Position numbers and translations under genes: made by a program. Below, in pieces: positions 15,001-27,000 of a stretch of 64,000 nt of DNA; position 1 is the first letter of the stretch, and every line of letters starts with the position of its first letter. Below the pieces are notes generated by a model, which was given only the letters and a program-made list of their open reading frames with translations, was not told where the DNA came from and searched no databases. The stretch comes from Synchiropus splendidus (taxonomy: Eukaryota; Chordata; Actinopteri; Syngnathiformes; Callionymidae): assembly GCF_027744825.2 (NCBI RefSeq), contig NC_071335.1, positions 18,760,501 through 18,824,500 of the forward strand, given 5' to 3'.

Positions 15001-18000
15001 GTGCCCATTATACCCAATTAAGTTCTGTTTTGAATTCTGTGTCGCTGCAGGCCATTTTGATCGGCTTTCTCAACGAGTTCACTGATGAAGTGAGAAACTG
15101 TGGCGGCCAGATTGTAAACGCTGCAGTCGAAATCTATAATCGATTAAGTGTGGATCTCCTGCCAACCCCTGCTAAGTCACACTACGTTTTCAATCTGAGG
15201 GATCTGTCAAAGTGTGTTCAAGGTGAGACGTTTTTTGCTATCAATAAAACACCATGCATATTTCAGTGGCCATGTGGTTCTGATCCGAATAGTTGGAGAC
15301 AATGAGGAAGCAAAGCAATGTATAATTAATATAGTCTGAGTACAATGTTCATGCTATTTTATGTACATGCAAAAATAATATCTGTAGTCACATGACCTCA
15401 AGTCTCTGACATTTTTTTAGTACTTTGGACTGGTCACCTGTCTATATTTGGCACATAGAGATGGGCAGCCGCTGTTATCCTGGGAAGGAAACCCACACAA
15501 GCACGGGAGAGCATGACACAGAATGGAGTGTTCACTCCTGACTAAAATGACATTTTTACAAATAAAAATGGTTTGTCTATCATTGTTGCACCATCTGATA
15601 AATCAACTATTTGCTAGAAGTGTCTCTGTTGTAAAAAAAAAAAAAATTTAATTGTCAGACATAAATACATAAAAACTACTTGTAGGGCATTGTTACAGCA
15701 TGTGTACAACGCAACTTCCTATTTTATTTCTTTATTCTATTTTGTTCCAGAAAAATAAATAAATTATGAAATCCATAAATAGGTGATTTTAAACATGCAT
15801 TATCAATGAAAAGTTCCATTAGGAAACAAAAATGGGGATGATCTTTCTGGCAAGAGTCTAGACTCTTGAAATCTTAAATCTCGAGGAAATGCTCTCTGTG
15901 GTCGAATGCAAAGTAGGTTGAGTATACTGAGATTGTGACCGCTGCACATGTGAATCCCTCAACTCTGTTTGACTGTGCTCAATATTGTTGAAGAATTATT
16001 AAATATCTGACTGTCCGTATTCATAGTTGGATTGATCAGATCACTCTAAATCTCTTCTTTTATTTTATATATTTTTTAGGCATTTTACAGACCGAGCCAA
16101 CTCAGATTAGAGACAAGAACCAGATCTTCCGTCTCTTCTGCCACGAGTGTCAACGCGTGTTTCATGATCGCCTCATCAACAACGAGGACAAAGATTATTT
16201 CAACGGCATCGTCTGTCAGATGGCCAGTAAGATGTTCAACATTATTTCTCTCTTGAAGATCATCTTTTTTATAACACCGCTCCTTTGTTTGACAGAAAAG
16301 TATTTTGACATCAAAATGGAGCCGTCATACTTTGTAACCAATCCGATCATTTTTGGGGACTTTATGAAGGTCTGGCTGAATTGTCTCGATAGCTATAATC
16401 TAACTTTAAAATGGTCTATTCACACGGATAAACTTGCTCTATTAGGTTGGTGCCGACAAGGAAGATCGTGTTTACGAAGATCTTACTGACATGGACAAGA
16501 TCCAGGGCGTCCTTCAGGACTACCTTGATGATTACAACATGACGTTCTCCAAGGAGACCAAGCTGGTTTTCTTTCAGGACGCCATTGAGCATGTTTCAAG
16601 GTAAAGTCACTTGCATCATGATACTCACTCAAACATCATTTCAGTCTTGTTCTAAATTCTAAATGTTTCACCTCACAGAATTGCCCGAATGATTCGACAA
16701 GAGCGAGGGAACGCTCTGCTGGTTGGTGTGGGAGGAACAGGCAAACAGTCGCTCACCCGTCTGGCCGTCCACATTTGTGCATACCAGTGTTTTGAAATTG
16801 AGCTGAGTAGAGGATACAACTATGACAGTTTCCATGAGGACTTAAGGAAACTCTATAAGTTAGCTGGAGTTCAAGGAAAAGACACGGTCTTCCTCTTCAC
16901 GGACACTCAGGTATTCTGCAGTTTTGAAACACTGCCTTTGATTGTGTGTTAAACATTTTGAGTCATATTTACAGATTGTTGTGGAGGAATTTTTGGAGGA
17001 TGTGAACAACATGCTGAACTCTGGAGAGGTGCCCAACCTATTTGAAAAAGATGAGTTGGAGCAGGTTTTGGCAGCTACACGGCCCAAAGCCAAAGAGGCT
17101 GGAATTAGCGAGGAGAACAGGGATGAGGTACTCAGAACACACTCTGGCTCTCACAGGCATCATTCTTATCGCAGGAAGGATGAAAGAACACACACTTCTT
17201 GAAATAAGAAACATTGTCAATAAAGGTCCGCAGAAATTGTCTTTGGTTACCACAGTGTTGTTGACTTCCTTATTGCCTTTTCGCAATGGAAACATAATTC
17301 ATAAAGATTACATGAAAAAAAATGATGTTTGTGGTGTGAAAGTTAAGTTGTGACTTTCTGAAAAGGGCTGTAAATCGAGACAATGAACAGTATTTTAGAT
17401 TAGATTAGGGCCTTAATAACAAGCTGTGACCCAAATCAAGAAAAATATAACTTCTTTTTCACGGCTCAAACACATTTGATCTCAGTTAAAGGTCTCTTTT
17501 TTTGTTTGGATTTTTAGGTCTTCCAGTTTTTTATTTCTCGCGTACGAGAGAAAATGCACATTGTGCTGTGCATGAGTCCGGTAGGCGATGCATTCAGGGC
17601 CAGGTGCCGGATGTTCCCGTCCCTGGTCAACTGCTGCACTATCGACTGGTTTGTTCAGGTAAGATGCTTTGCGGCAACAGGTTTTCAGATTTACGATTCT
17701 CTCTTGGTTCTTTAGCCTAAGCCGTGCAAGCTCTTTTCATGTGTGCGGGAAATACTAATACAAGTCTTTTATTTATTTATTTTTTCTAATTTGATGCCCA
17801 GTGGCCTCGAGAGGCCCTGCTGTCCGTCTCAAACGCCTTCTTCCTTAATGTGGATTTTGGAACAGAGGAGCTGAAAAAAAGCTTCTCCACTCTGTGCGTT
17901 GAGATACATGTGAGTGTCAGTGTGATGGCTGACCGTTTCTACGAAGAGCTGAGACGCCGCTACTACACCACGCCAACCTCTTACTTGGAGCTTATCAACC

Positions 18001-21000
18001 TCTACCTGTCCATGCTTGAGCAGAAGAGGGAGGAGCTTGTGCTGGTACGTTATGTGAAGTTGTGCCGCTGAGAATAAAGCCCATTGGATCTGCATCTCTG
18101 TGTTTTAAACTAGAGACGGAGCTTCTAGAGGAAGTCAGCAGCATGTTAGGGTTGTGCAGGATTTGTATGTGGTCAGTGAGACAGTGGTAAGGTGTGCTTT
18201 AGAACTCAAGGTGAGAGTGGGATCACATCGAGGATCAGCACTCAGCCCGTACTAGCGGCGTTGATGGACAGACTGATGGACCCTATGGACTATGATGTTT
18301 TCTGATGACATGGATGTGAGCATGAAGATGAGTTGGAGGAGATGGTTTCAGGTCTGAGATTGTCAGACATGTTATAATGTTGTCAACCATTGCTTTCCAT
18401 ACAGTATATCATTTAAATTACTGAAGGACAAAGTATTATTTGTGTGACCACTCATTCAACTTCACTGTGACTCAGGCGAGGGATCGTGTGAAAAACGGTC
18501 TGATGAAGCTTCTGGAAACAAACGACCTGGTTGATACCATGAAGGAAGAACTTTCCGCGCTGGAACCCATTTTGAAAAAGAAATCCTCTGATGTTGATGC
18601 CTTGATGAAAAAACTGGCCGCTGATCAAGAGAAGGCCGATGAGGTGTGATGAAAAATGTGCTTGTGATGTAGTTCAAAAAGAATCACGCCGGCTCTTCAA
18701 CAGGTGCGGAACATTGTCAAAGAGGACGAGGCGATCGCCAAGGTGAAGGCCGAAGACACACAGGCCATGGCTGATGATGCCCAGAAGGACTTGGATGAAG
18801 CAATGCCAGCTCTAGAGGGCGCAAACCAGGCCCTCAATTCTTTGGACAAGGCTGACATTTCAGAGATCAAAGTGTTCACCAAACCCCCAGACTTGGTCAT
18901 GACTGTGATGGAAGCAGTTTGCATCCTACTGAGCTGCAAGTTAGTACCTCCTTTCAGTGTCATATTCCTCTCTGAGACATCTTCAATACCATGTGTTTGT
19001 CTCGACAGACCGGACTGGCCCAGCGCCAAACAATTGCTGGCAGATGCCAACTTTGTTAAACGTCTCATGGAATATGACAAGGACAACATCAAGCCTCAGA
19101 TCCTTGCGAAGCTGAAAAAATACATCAATAATCCCGATTTTGTTCCAGAAAAGGTCTGATTTACAGTGAAGTTAAATACTATCAGCATATTGGATTTTCA
19201 CTCATACCTTTGCCAAAGGTGGAGAAAGTGTCTAAAGCCTGCAAATCCATGTGTATGTGGGTCAGAGCGATGGATCTTTACTCTGGAGTGGTCAAAGAAG
19301 TGGCACCTAAAAAAGAAAAGCTGGCCAAAGCTCAGGGAAGTTACACTACATGCATTGTTCATTCTAAGTGATGCCAAGTTTTGATTTATTTTTTCCCACT
19401 GCAGGAGGAACTTGCTATCACCATGGCCACATTGCGGGAGAAGCAGCAGAAGCTTTTGGAAGTGGAGAACCAAATCAAGGCATTGCAGGATCAGTTCAAC
19501 AACAGCCTGGATGAAAAAGACAATTTAGGTAAGTGCTCTAAACACTTGCTTTAAGAATGTTGCAGTTGAGTTTAATACTTCCCTTTTTCACATTGCTAGT
19601 CCAAACCATGGACTTGACACAGGCTCGACTGACCAGGGCTGGAAAGCTAACTGCTGCTCTGGGGAATGAGCAAGTGCGTTGGGAGGAAAGCATCGCCAAG
19701 TATGAGCAGGAGATCATCAACGTTGTCGGGAATGTCTTCATCGGCGCTGCTTGTGTGGCCTACTATGGAGCGTTTACTTCTCACTACAGACAGCTGGTAT
19801 GTATTTTATCCTGGATAAAGCACTCACTCTCAGCACATTTTTTGACGATTCTATAGTGATATGTAGACGAGGTTTCATGAAACAGCAGGGTTGATGAAGC
19901 ATTTTCGAATTTTCCAAGGCCACTGGTGGCGCTCTTGGTTTAGAAATAATATGAGGTTTCATTGAACTAGTCCTAGTGAAGTCCAAACATTTTACAGCAG
20001 ACAGTGTGGTCTAGTGTCCTCTGAAAATCAGGAGACCTCATCTCCCCTTCAATACTGTGCCATGAAACATCATCTATCCATCACTACAATTCTACAGCCA
20101 AACAATCCAAGTAAACCAAGGCGACTTCTATCCATGTGTTGCTGTAAAGGGTTAAGTTGTGTTCTGGGTGCTTACCAGAGTAGTTAACATTTGTGAGCGC
20201 GCCTCTGCTTAAGTTCACATTAGATCAATATCTATCTGAATTATTAACTAGTTATTGAATCATTCATGAATTCTCTAGATTAGTGTGCAAAGAGAACAGT
20301 CCTCTGTCTAGGTGTCTAGCATTTATTTAACACTTAGCATTAAATAAATGCTAAGCGTTTTAACTGCTTTCATTCTATTGTCGGTTGTCTTTGCGTTTAT
20401 TTTCTCCATTTAGGGTCAACATTAACAAGCTGTTAGCTTTGCCTGTCTTTTTTTTTTTTTTAAATCTCAGAGGGCGTCCTCTCATTTGTGTCGCGCCCTC
20501 TCCTCAGTTGATCGACCAGTGGATAATACTCTGCCAGGAACTCAACATTCCTATCAGCGCTAACTTCAGCCTCATCAACATTCTGGGCGACCCCTTTGTC
20601 ATCCGCCAGTGGAACACTGAGGGTCTTCCTCACGACGTTGTCTCAAAGGAGAATGGCATTCTGGTCACGGAAGGTCGTCGCTGGCCTCTGATGATTGACC
20701 CGCAAGATCAAGTGAGTGTTGAGCTGAAATGAATGCAGGAAGTTGTTCTACAAATAAGAATCTTGCTATAGGTTAATGGAGGAAAGCAGCGTCATATAAA
20801 ACCAGGGAGTTTGAGATTAAAAAACACACATCAACAGCAGTTTTACCTGTTCTGATTGTGACTGAGGAGAACAATACTGTTATTGCGCAAGAAGACAAGT
20901 CTATTTACAAAAAGTGGACTTGTGTTTTGGTTCTCCAAGTTACCTTTAGATTTAAATTTTGTTTTCCAAGCAACCGTCAAGGACCCTGGCCAGGATCTAA

Positions 21001-24000
21001 GGGTCCTCACAGCTGCAGCATTTCTTTGAATTCAGGACCCAACCTTTAAAAGTTATTCATCCTCAAGTCAATTCTAAGGCAGATACTGAGCCAGCGCTGT
21101 GAAGGTACTGTAAAACTGGGTTATGAGACGTCCCCAGCTGCTGGAACTGGTTTCCTTTGTGTGTGGGAATGGAGCAGTTTTACTATTCAGCATCTGCCTG
21201 GAAATCATCCATTACATCCTGCGTGTTGCCAGACAGTTTTTAAGGAGCTAAATTAGACTACTTAGCGACATCATCTTGGCTCTTTCTGTTGGATCAGAAC
21301 ATGGAAATTTGGCCATTTTGGCATTTTCTGTCGCTCCATTCTTCTCATTTTAAGTGTGTAAATGTATTTATACTTGCGCTGATTGACTGTGTTAAATGTA
21401 TTTTGTTGACAGGCCAACAGATGGATCCGATCTAAGGAGGCTAAACACGGTCTGAAGGTGATAAAACTAACAGATCCTAGCTTCTTACGCACTCTAGAAA
21501 ACGGCATTCGCATGGGCACGCCAGTGTTGCTGGAGGAGGTAGGACCTTTCTCACTGCCCATTACCTGTTATCCTGTCCATTAGTGTTCACAAATGAATAT
21601 GCATTTTGTGATTATCTTTGTGATTTAAGAGCCATCTGTTTTTGTCTTGTGTCGGGGGCCTCCTTAGATAAAAGAGACACTGGATCCAGTTCTGGAGCCC
21701 ATCCTTCTGAAGCAGACCTTTATGTCTTGTGGCCGTATGCTGATTCGACTGGGCGACTCCGATATTGACTACGACAAAAACTTCCGCTTCTATATGACGA
21801 CAAAGTTGGCTAATCCACACTATCTACCTGAGGTAATGCTCTCTTATTGAGAGCAATGAATCTTATCCTTTCATTTAAACTTTTTCTTTGATTCTAGGTT
21901 TGCATTAAAGTGACAATCATCAACTTCACTGTGACCAAATCTGGCTTAGAAGATCAGCTGCTCAGGTATGCACACCACCATGGCCACCTGTCTAGGAGTC
22001 ACACTCATTCTCATTCTCTCTGCTTAGTGATGTGGTGCGTCTTGAGAGTCCACATCTGGAGGAACAGAGGAATGAGCTGATCGTGCGCATCAACGCAGAT
22101 CGCAACCAGCTGAAGGACATCGAGGACCGCATCCTCAAGCTTCTCTTCACCTCGGAGGGAAATATACTTGACAATGAGGAGCTCACGCAAACCCTCCAAG
22201 AGTCCAAGGTATGCTTTTACAATCCTCTTTCATTTCCCCAACACCTGCAGTCAGCATTTTTGGTTAATATTATTCGTTCCCACAGGTCACCTCAGAGGCT
22301 ATTAAAGAGCGTCTGAGAGAGGCCGAGTCCACTGAGGAGATGATCAACACTGCTAGAGAGCGCTACCGACCCGTGGCTACCCGAGGCTCTGTCCTGTATT
22401 TTGTTATTGCGAGCTTGTCTGAGATCGATCCGATGTACCAGTTCTCCCTCAAATACTTTAAACAGGTTTGTGTTCACAGAAAAAAAGGTGAATTGAAAGT
22501 GTTAGTCCGTTCATTCCTGTTTCTAATAGGCCTTCTTTGACTTTCAGCTCTTCAACACCACCATTGAAACATCGGAGCCAAATGACGTGCTGGAGGAACG
22601 TCTGCAGATCCTTCTGGATCAAATCCTGCTCAACTCCTACATCAACGTGTCTCGGGGCCTCTTTGAACAGCACAAGCTCATCTACAGCTTCATGCTGTGT
22701 GTGGATATCATGAAGCAGCGTGAGGAGATCTCTGAGGCAGAGTGGCAGCACTTCCTGAGTGCAGCAGCCTCTTTAGAAAAGGTGAGAGCTTTTCACTGCA
22801 TATTAATCCTTGGATTCTATTCTTCAGCTTCCATTTGACATCTGAACTTGGTGTGTGGAAGTGGTAGTCTGAGTCAAAAGGTCAATGGGGATATTGGGAT
22901 GCAAGGGTGGTGCATCCATCCATGTGATGAAGTGAAATCCAGTTGAAATTCATTCTTCCAGTGAAATTGAGTTTAGCCACCATATTATTTTAATTATCTC
23001 TGACTTACTCATCATTGGAATAAACAAGTCGAGAAAATTAGGTTGCACAGAATACATTTTTATTTCTATCCGCAGAGAGTTTAACTGGCATGTACTCAAT
23101 TGATGCTATGACAGCATTAAGGATTCACCCTCACATCATCCACTAGTGATGGGAAACCTCCTGTCCTGCTGTGCATCCTGGGAAGATCAGTTTCCAACAG
23201 CCTATGTTGTCTAGTCAGTTTTGGAGTAGTTACGCAAAACTAAGTTATCCTTTACATATTACTAGTTATTATTTAAATGCCTTTCTGTCGTTACTCACTA
23301 TTTAAGTTTAAAGTAATTACTTACACTACAAGTTAAACAAATCTCAGATATGCCCATTAGGTAACGTTAAACACATTACACATTTTGCCATGATGAAATA
23401 AGTAATGATAAACAAAATTCTTGGATCAGCATAACTCAATTTTGAGCGAGAGGACATGGACATCATATGTTGTTAATTCGTAATACTTGTTGAAAGTAGC
23501 AATGTAGGGGCATTTTACGGAACTTTTAGTTAGAGGGATAGGGTTGGGGTTAGGGTACAGTCTATACTGTATATAGGGTAAATATATCATTCTCTTACAG
23601 GTCATTGAGGCAACATTTTCACGTGTAAAAACAAATAAAAGGTGTTGTTTCACTCACTGAGTAAATAAAATCGCCATTAACCATTGGAGTCATAAAAATG
23701 GCTATAATTCATGGCTAAAATTTTTTTTAGAGCCAAGGCCCGGTTTAATGTCCGAGATTATTATTACAACATGACAATGTGATGTGGCCGACATGGAGCC
23801 TGCAGCCCGTCATCAAAATCTCGAATCTCAAATTTGCTGCAATGAATGATGGTCTGCCATTCAAACCCATTTCAAAGAAGAAAAAAATGGCAGGAATGTC
23901 AACAAAAGTCTTCTACAGCCGCTATGAAAGAAATGTGTGAAACATTCTGTCCAAATTTCTGAAAAGAAACCATTCTATGTTTGTAGTTTCAGGTGGCATC

Positions 24001-27000
24001 TAAATTTGAGACATTTTCATAAGTAGTGGATATAGTTGTAATGAGCTGACTGTTGACCTACTGTTTAGTATCGGATTGTCTGTGTCAAGTGAATGAGGAA
24101 CCACCCCCACATTAAACTACATACATTTAGAAAGGATATGTTCTGTGTTTGCCGAAAAGTGTATTTTAACAAACATGAAGATGGACCTCCAAAGGAATGC
24201 TATGTGAAATAGAGGTGGAAATGTCTTAGAGGTTACTAAGACATTTCCACCTCTATTTCACATTCGCTGTTTTTTTTTGTCTAATTAATGATTTTATCTT
24301 GCCATGTCTGGTTGAGCCATGAAAAAGATCGGTGCAGTTGTGTGCTGGAGTCCATGCATTCTCAGTGTGCGCCGGCAGTCAGCCTTCTTCATCATTATTC
24401 TGACCGTGTCTTCACCTCTGTGTCCTCCATCTCCCCGCCAGCCATCTCCACACCAATCTTCTGGGATCACCTTTCATGTTTTTAAATGTCCTATTTGTAC
24501 ATATCTCTCCCCAGGATTTAAGCATTTTGTTTTCATTCCATTGAATTTTATTCAAGCTATTGATCCCCTCTCTGCCAGGAATATCCTGAGCGCCCAGATG
24601 TACCGTGGCTTAGTGATCTTGACTGGAGGATGTGTTGTGAGTTGGAGGACGCACTGCCATGCTTCAAGGGCTTTTGCAAGGAAATCACCAAGACTCACAT
24701 ACACATTACACTTGGTATCTGGACCTGCTTTTCCACCTTATTATTTCTGACTCACAGTTATTTGACATTGTTTCCAGGTCTATAATAGTCATGAATGCAA
24801 CGTGTATCTGAATTTTAGGACGGTTTGAGGCGTCTTTAAATCCAAAGGAGTGGCAGGACTATGTGTCAGAGCTGCCACCACTGGGAGAAGCCAAAGGAAA
24901 CGAGATCTGTGGCCACTGGAATGAACGGTTGGGTGCATTTCAGAAGCTTGTCATCATCAAGAGTTTCATGGAGGAAAAGGTGAGTTGATATTGTGGGAGA
25001 ATGTTGAATTGTAAGGAGATTAATTATTTTTTTTTCTGTTGCTGTCCAGGTGGTGTTTGCCTCGACAGAATTTGTGATTGTCTCCATTGGGAAGCAGTTT
25101 GTGGAACAGCCCCCAATTGACCTGGCCAATCTCTATAATGATATGTGCCCCTCGACGCCCCTCGTCTTCATTCTGAGCACTGGGTCCGACCCCATGGGGG
25201 CCTTCCAGCGCTTTGCAAAAGAAAGGGGGGTTTTAGAAAGGTACTAGAAAGTATTACAAGAATCCAACAAAGTGTTTTTTTTTTGTTTCTAGGAATATGT
25301 AAATAGGTTACAGATGACGGACTAGAATACGGCGCACAGATTGTTTATATGTGAATCTTCTCTTGGGTTTTGAGGATATTGGCTGTTTTGGTTGGCACCG
25401 TCTCTCCTCTTCATGTTTCCAAACCATCTGCTCTCCCTAACTGTCTCCAAACATCTCCACATGAGCTGTCCCTCTGATATCCTCATCCTTGTCCTTTGTA
25501 TTCACTCCCAAAGACGGCCTCAGTATCTTCATCATCTCTGACTCTTCAAATCTCTGGTTCAGAATCTCTAAAGCTTATATCATGGCTGCTCTCACGACTT
25601 TCCTTCCAAGCTTGCCTTTCACTCAGTTTTTTTGTCTTTGTTGCTCAGGGTGGAGTCAATTTCTTTAGGTCAAGGACAAGGACCTATTGCAGAGAAGATG
25701 ATTGTGGCCGCTCTACTGAGTGGTAACTGGGTCTTTCTTCAGAACTGCCACTTGGCTGTATCTTGGATGTTAGCCATGGAGGAGTTGATCAAGACTTTCA
25801 CAGAACCCGGTAAATTAACAAACCCTCAACTAACTTTTTTTCATATACATTTTTATTTATTTATTTTTGTCTTGCTTTTTTCAGACATGGACAATGCTAG
25901 TTGTTTACTTTATTTTATCATTAACAGACAAAGTGTCACCATTGGTGATCAGTTGGCACATCGACATAGTTTCAGGAAGTGTCTGTAAGGAAACTATCTT
26001 GGTTCCATGACACAGTGTTGAAGGGTTGATGAGGTTTCATGAAACAGTGTACTGATTTTCAGAGGCCACCAGATGGCACTCTCTTCTGTAAAATGTTTGG
26101 GCTTGACAAGTAATAGGATGAAATAATTTCTGAACCAAGAGCGCCATCTAGTGACCTCTGAAAATTAGGCTACTGTTTCATTAACCCCACAATACTGTTT
26201 CATGGTGCCTCATCTAGCCTCCACTACCAGAAACACTAAAAATTGAATCCAGAAAATAAGAACTCATTTTGCCAAACCCAGTTCTTCATATTGGCAATGT
26301 TTCTCAAATTATTTCAGCCAAACGTTTTCCTTGATTGTCTTTGTGAATTTCATATTTCTATCAAAAAACACATCAGTGATTCATTTTTTTATTTCCTGTG
26401 AAGGCACATCCATCCATGAGAACTTCCGTTTGTTCCTCAGTTCCATGCCAACCAAAGTGTTCCCTGTTACAGTCCTACAAAACTCTGTCAAGGTACTGAA
26501 GCTTTACTGCCAATGAGCACTTGCCGCATTGACATTTGCTCAGTTATTATGAAACGTCCTGGAGTTTGGATGCCAAGTTTGGAAAATGTAAAGAATCTAT
26601 TGCATAATAAGTTGATAGCAAATGGTCGCACTATATACCAATAATTTATTACGAGAAAGGTGGTGGACATTCAAAACATTGACTTCCTGGGAGGGGTGCA
26701 ACCGAAAACAACTGAGCAGCACTGCATTAAGGTCATGGCTATTCGAATCAGGCTGCATGTTCCACCGTAAGTTTGGAGATGTGTGAAATTCTACCTTGTT
26801 CTCTGTACATTTCATGCAACTGAAGAATAAAACGGCTTCAGACTCACTTAAAAACAGTTCCTCCTCCAGCTTCAGAATGGTACCACAGGACCGCCAACGC
26901 TTTGTTCCCCAAGCCAAACCATTCAGTCGAGGATGCCCTCCCTGCATTGTCTTCTACTTCTTTCTCCTGTCAATGCAGTTGTGCACATAACTCCATATAC

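Noticed and set aside
23530..23560. Interstitial telomere-like sequence (GGGTTGGGGTTAGGGT)
   Set aside because: Too few and imperfect units to be more than chance.
24202..24263. Hairpin as a microRNA precursor
   Set aside because: The stem is perfectly paired and only 28 bp with a 6-nt loop, shorter and more exact than a typical pre-miRNA. Kept as an unexplained inverted repeat.
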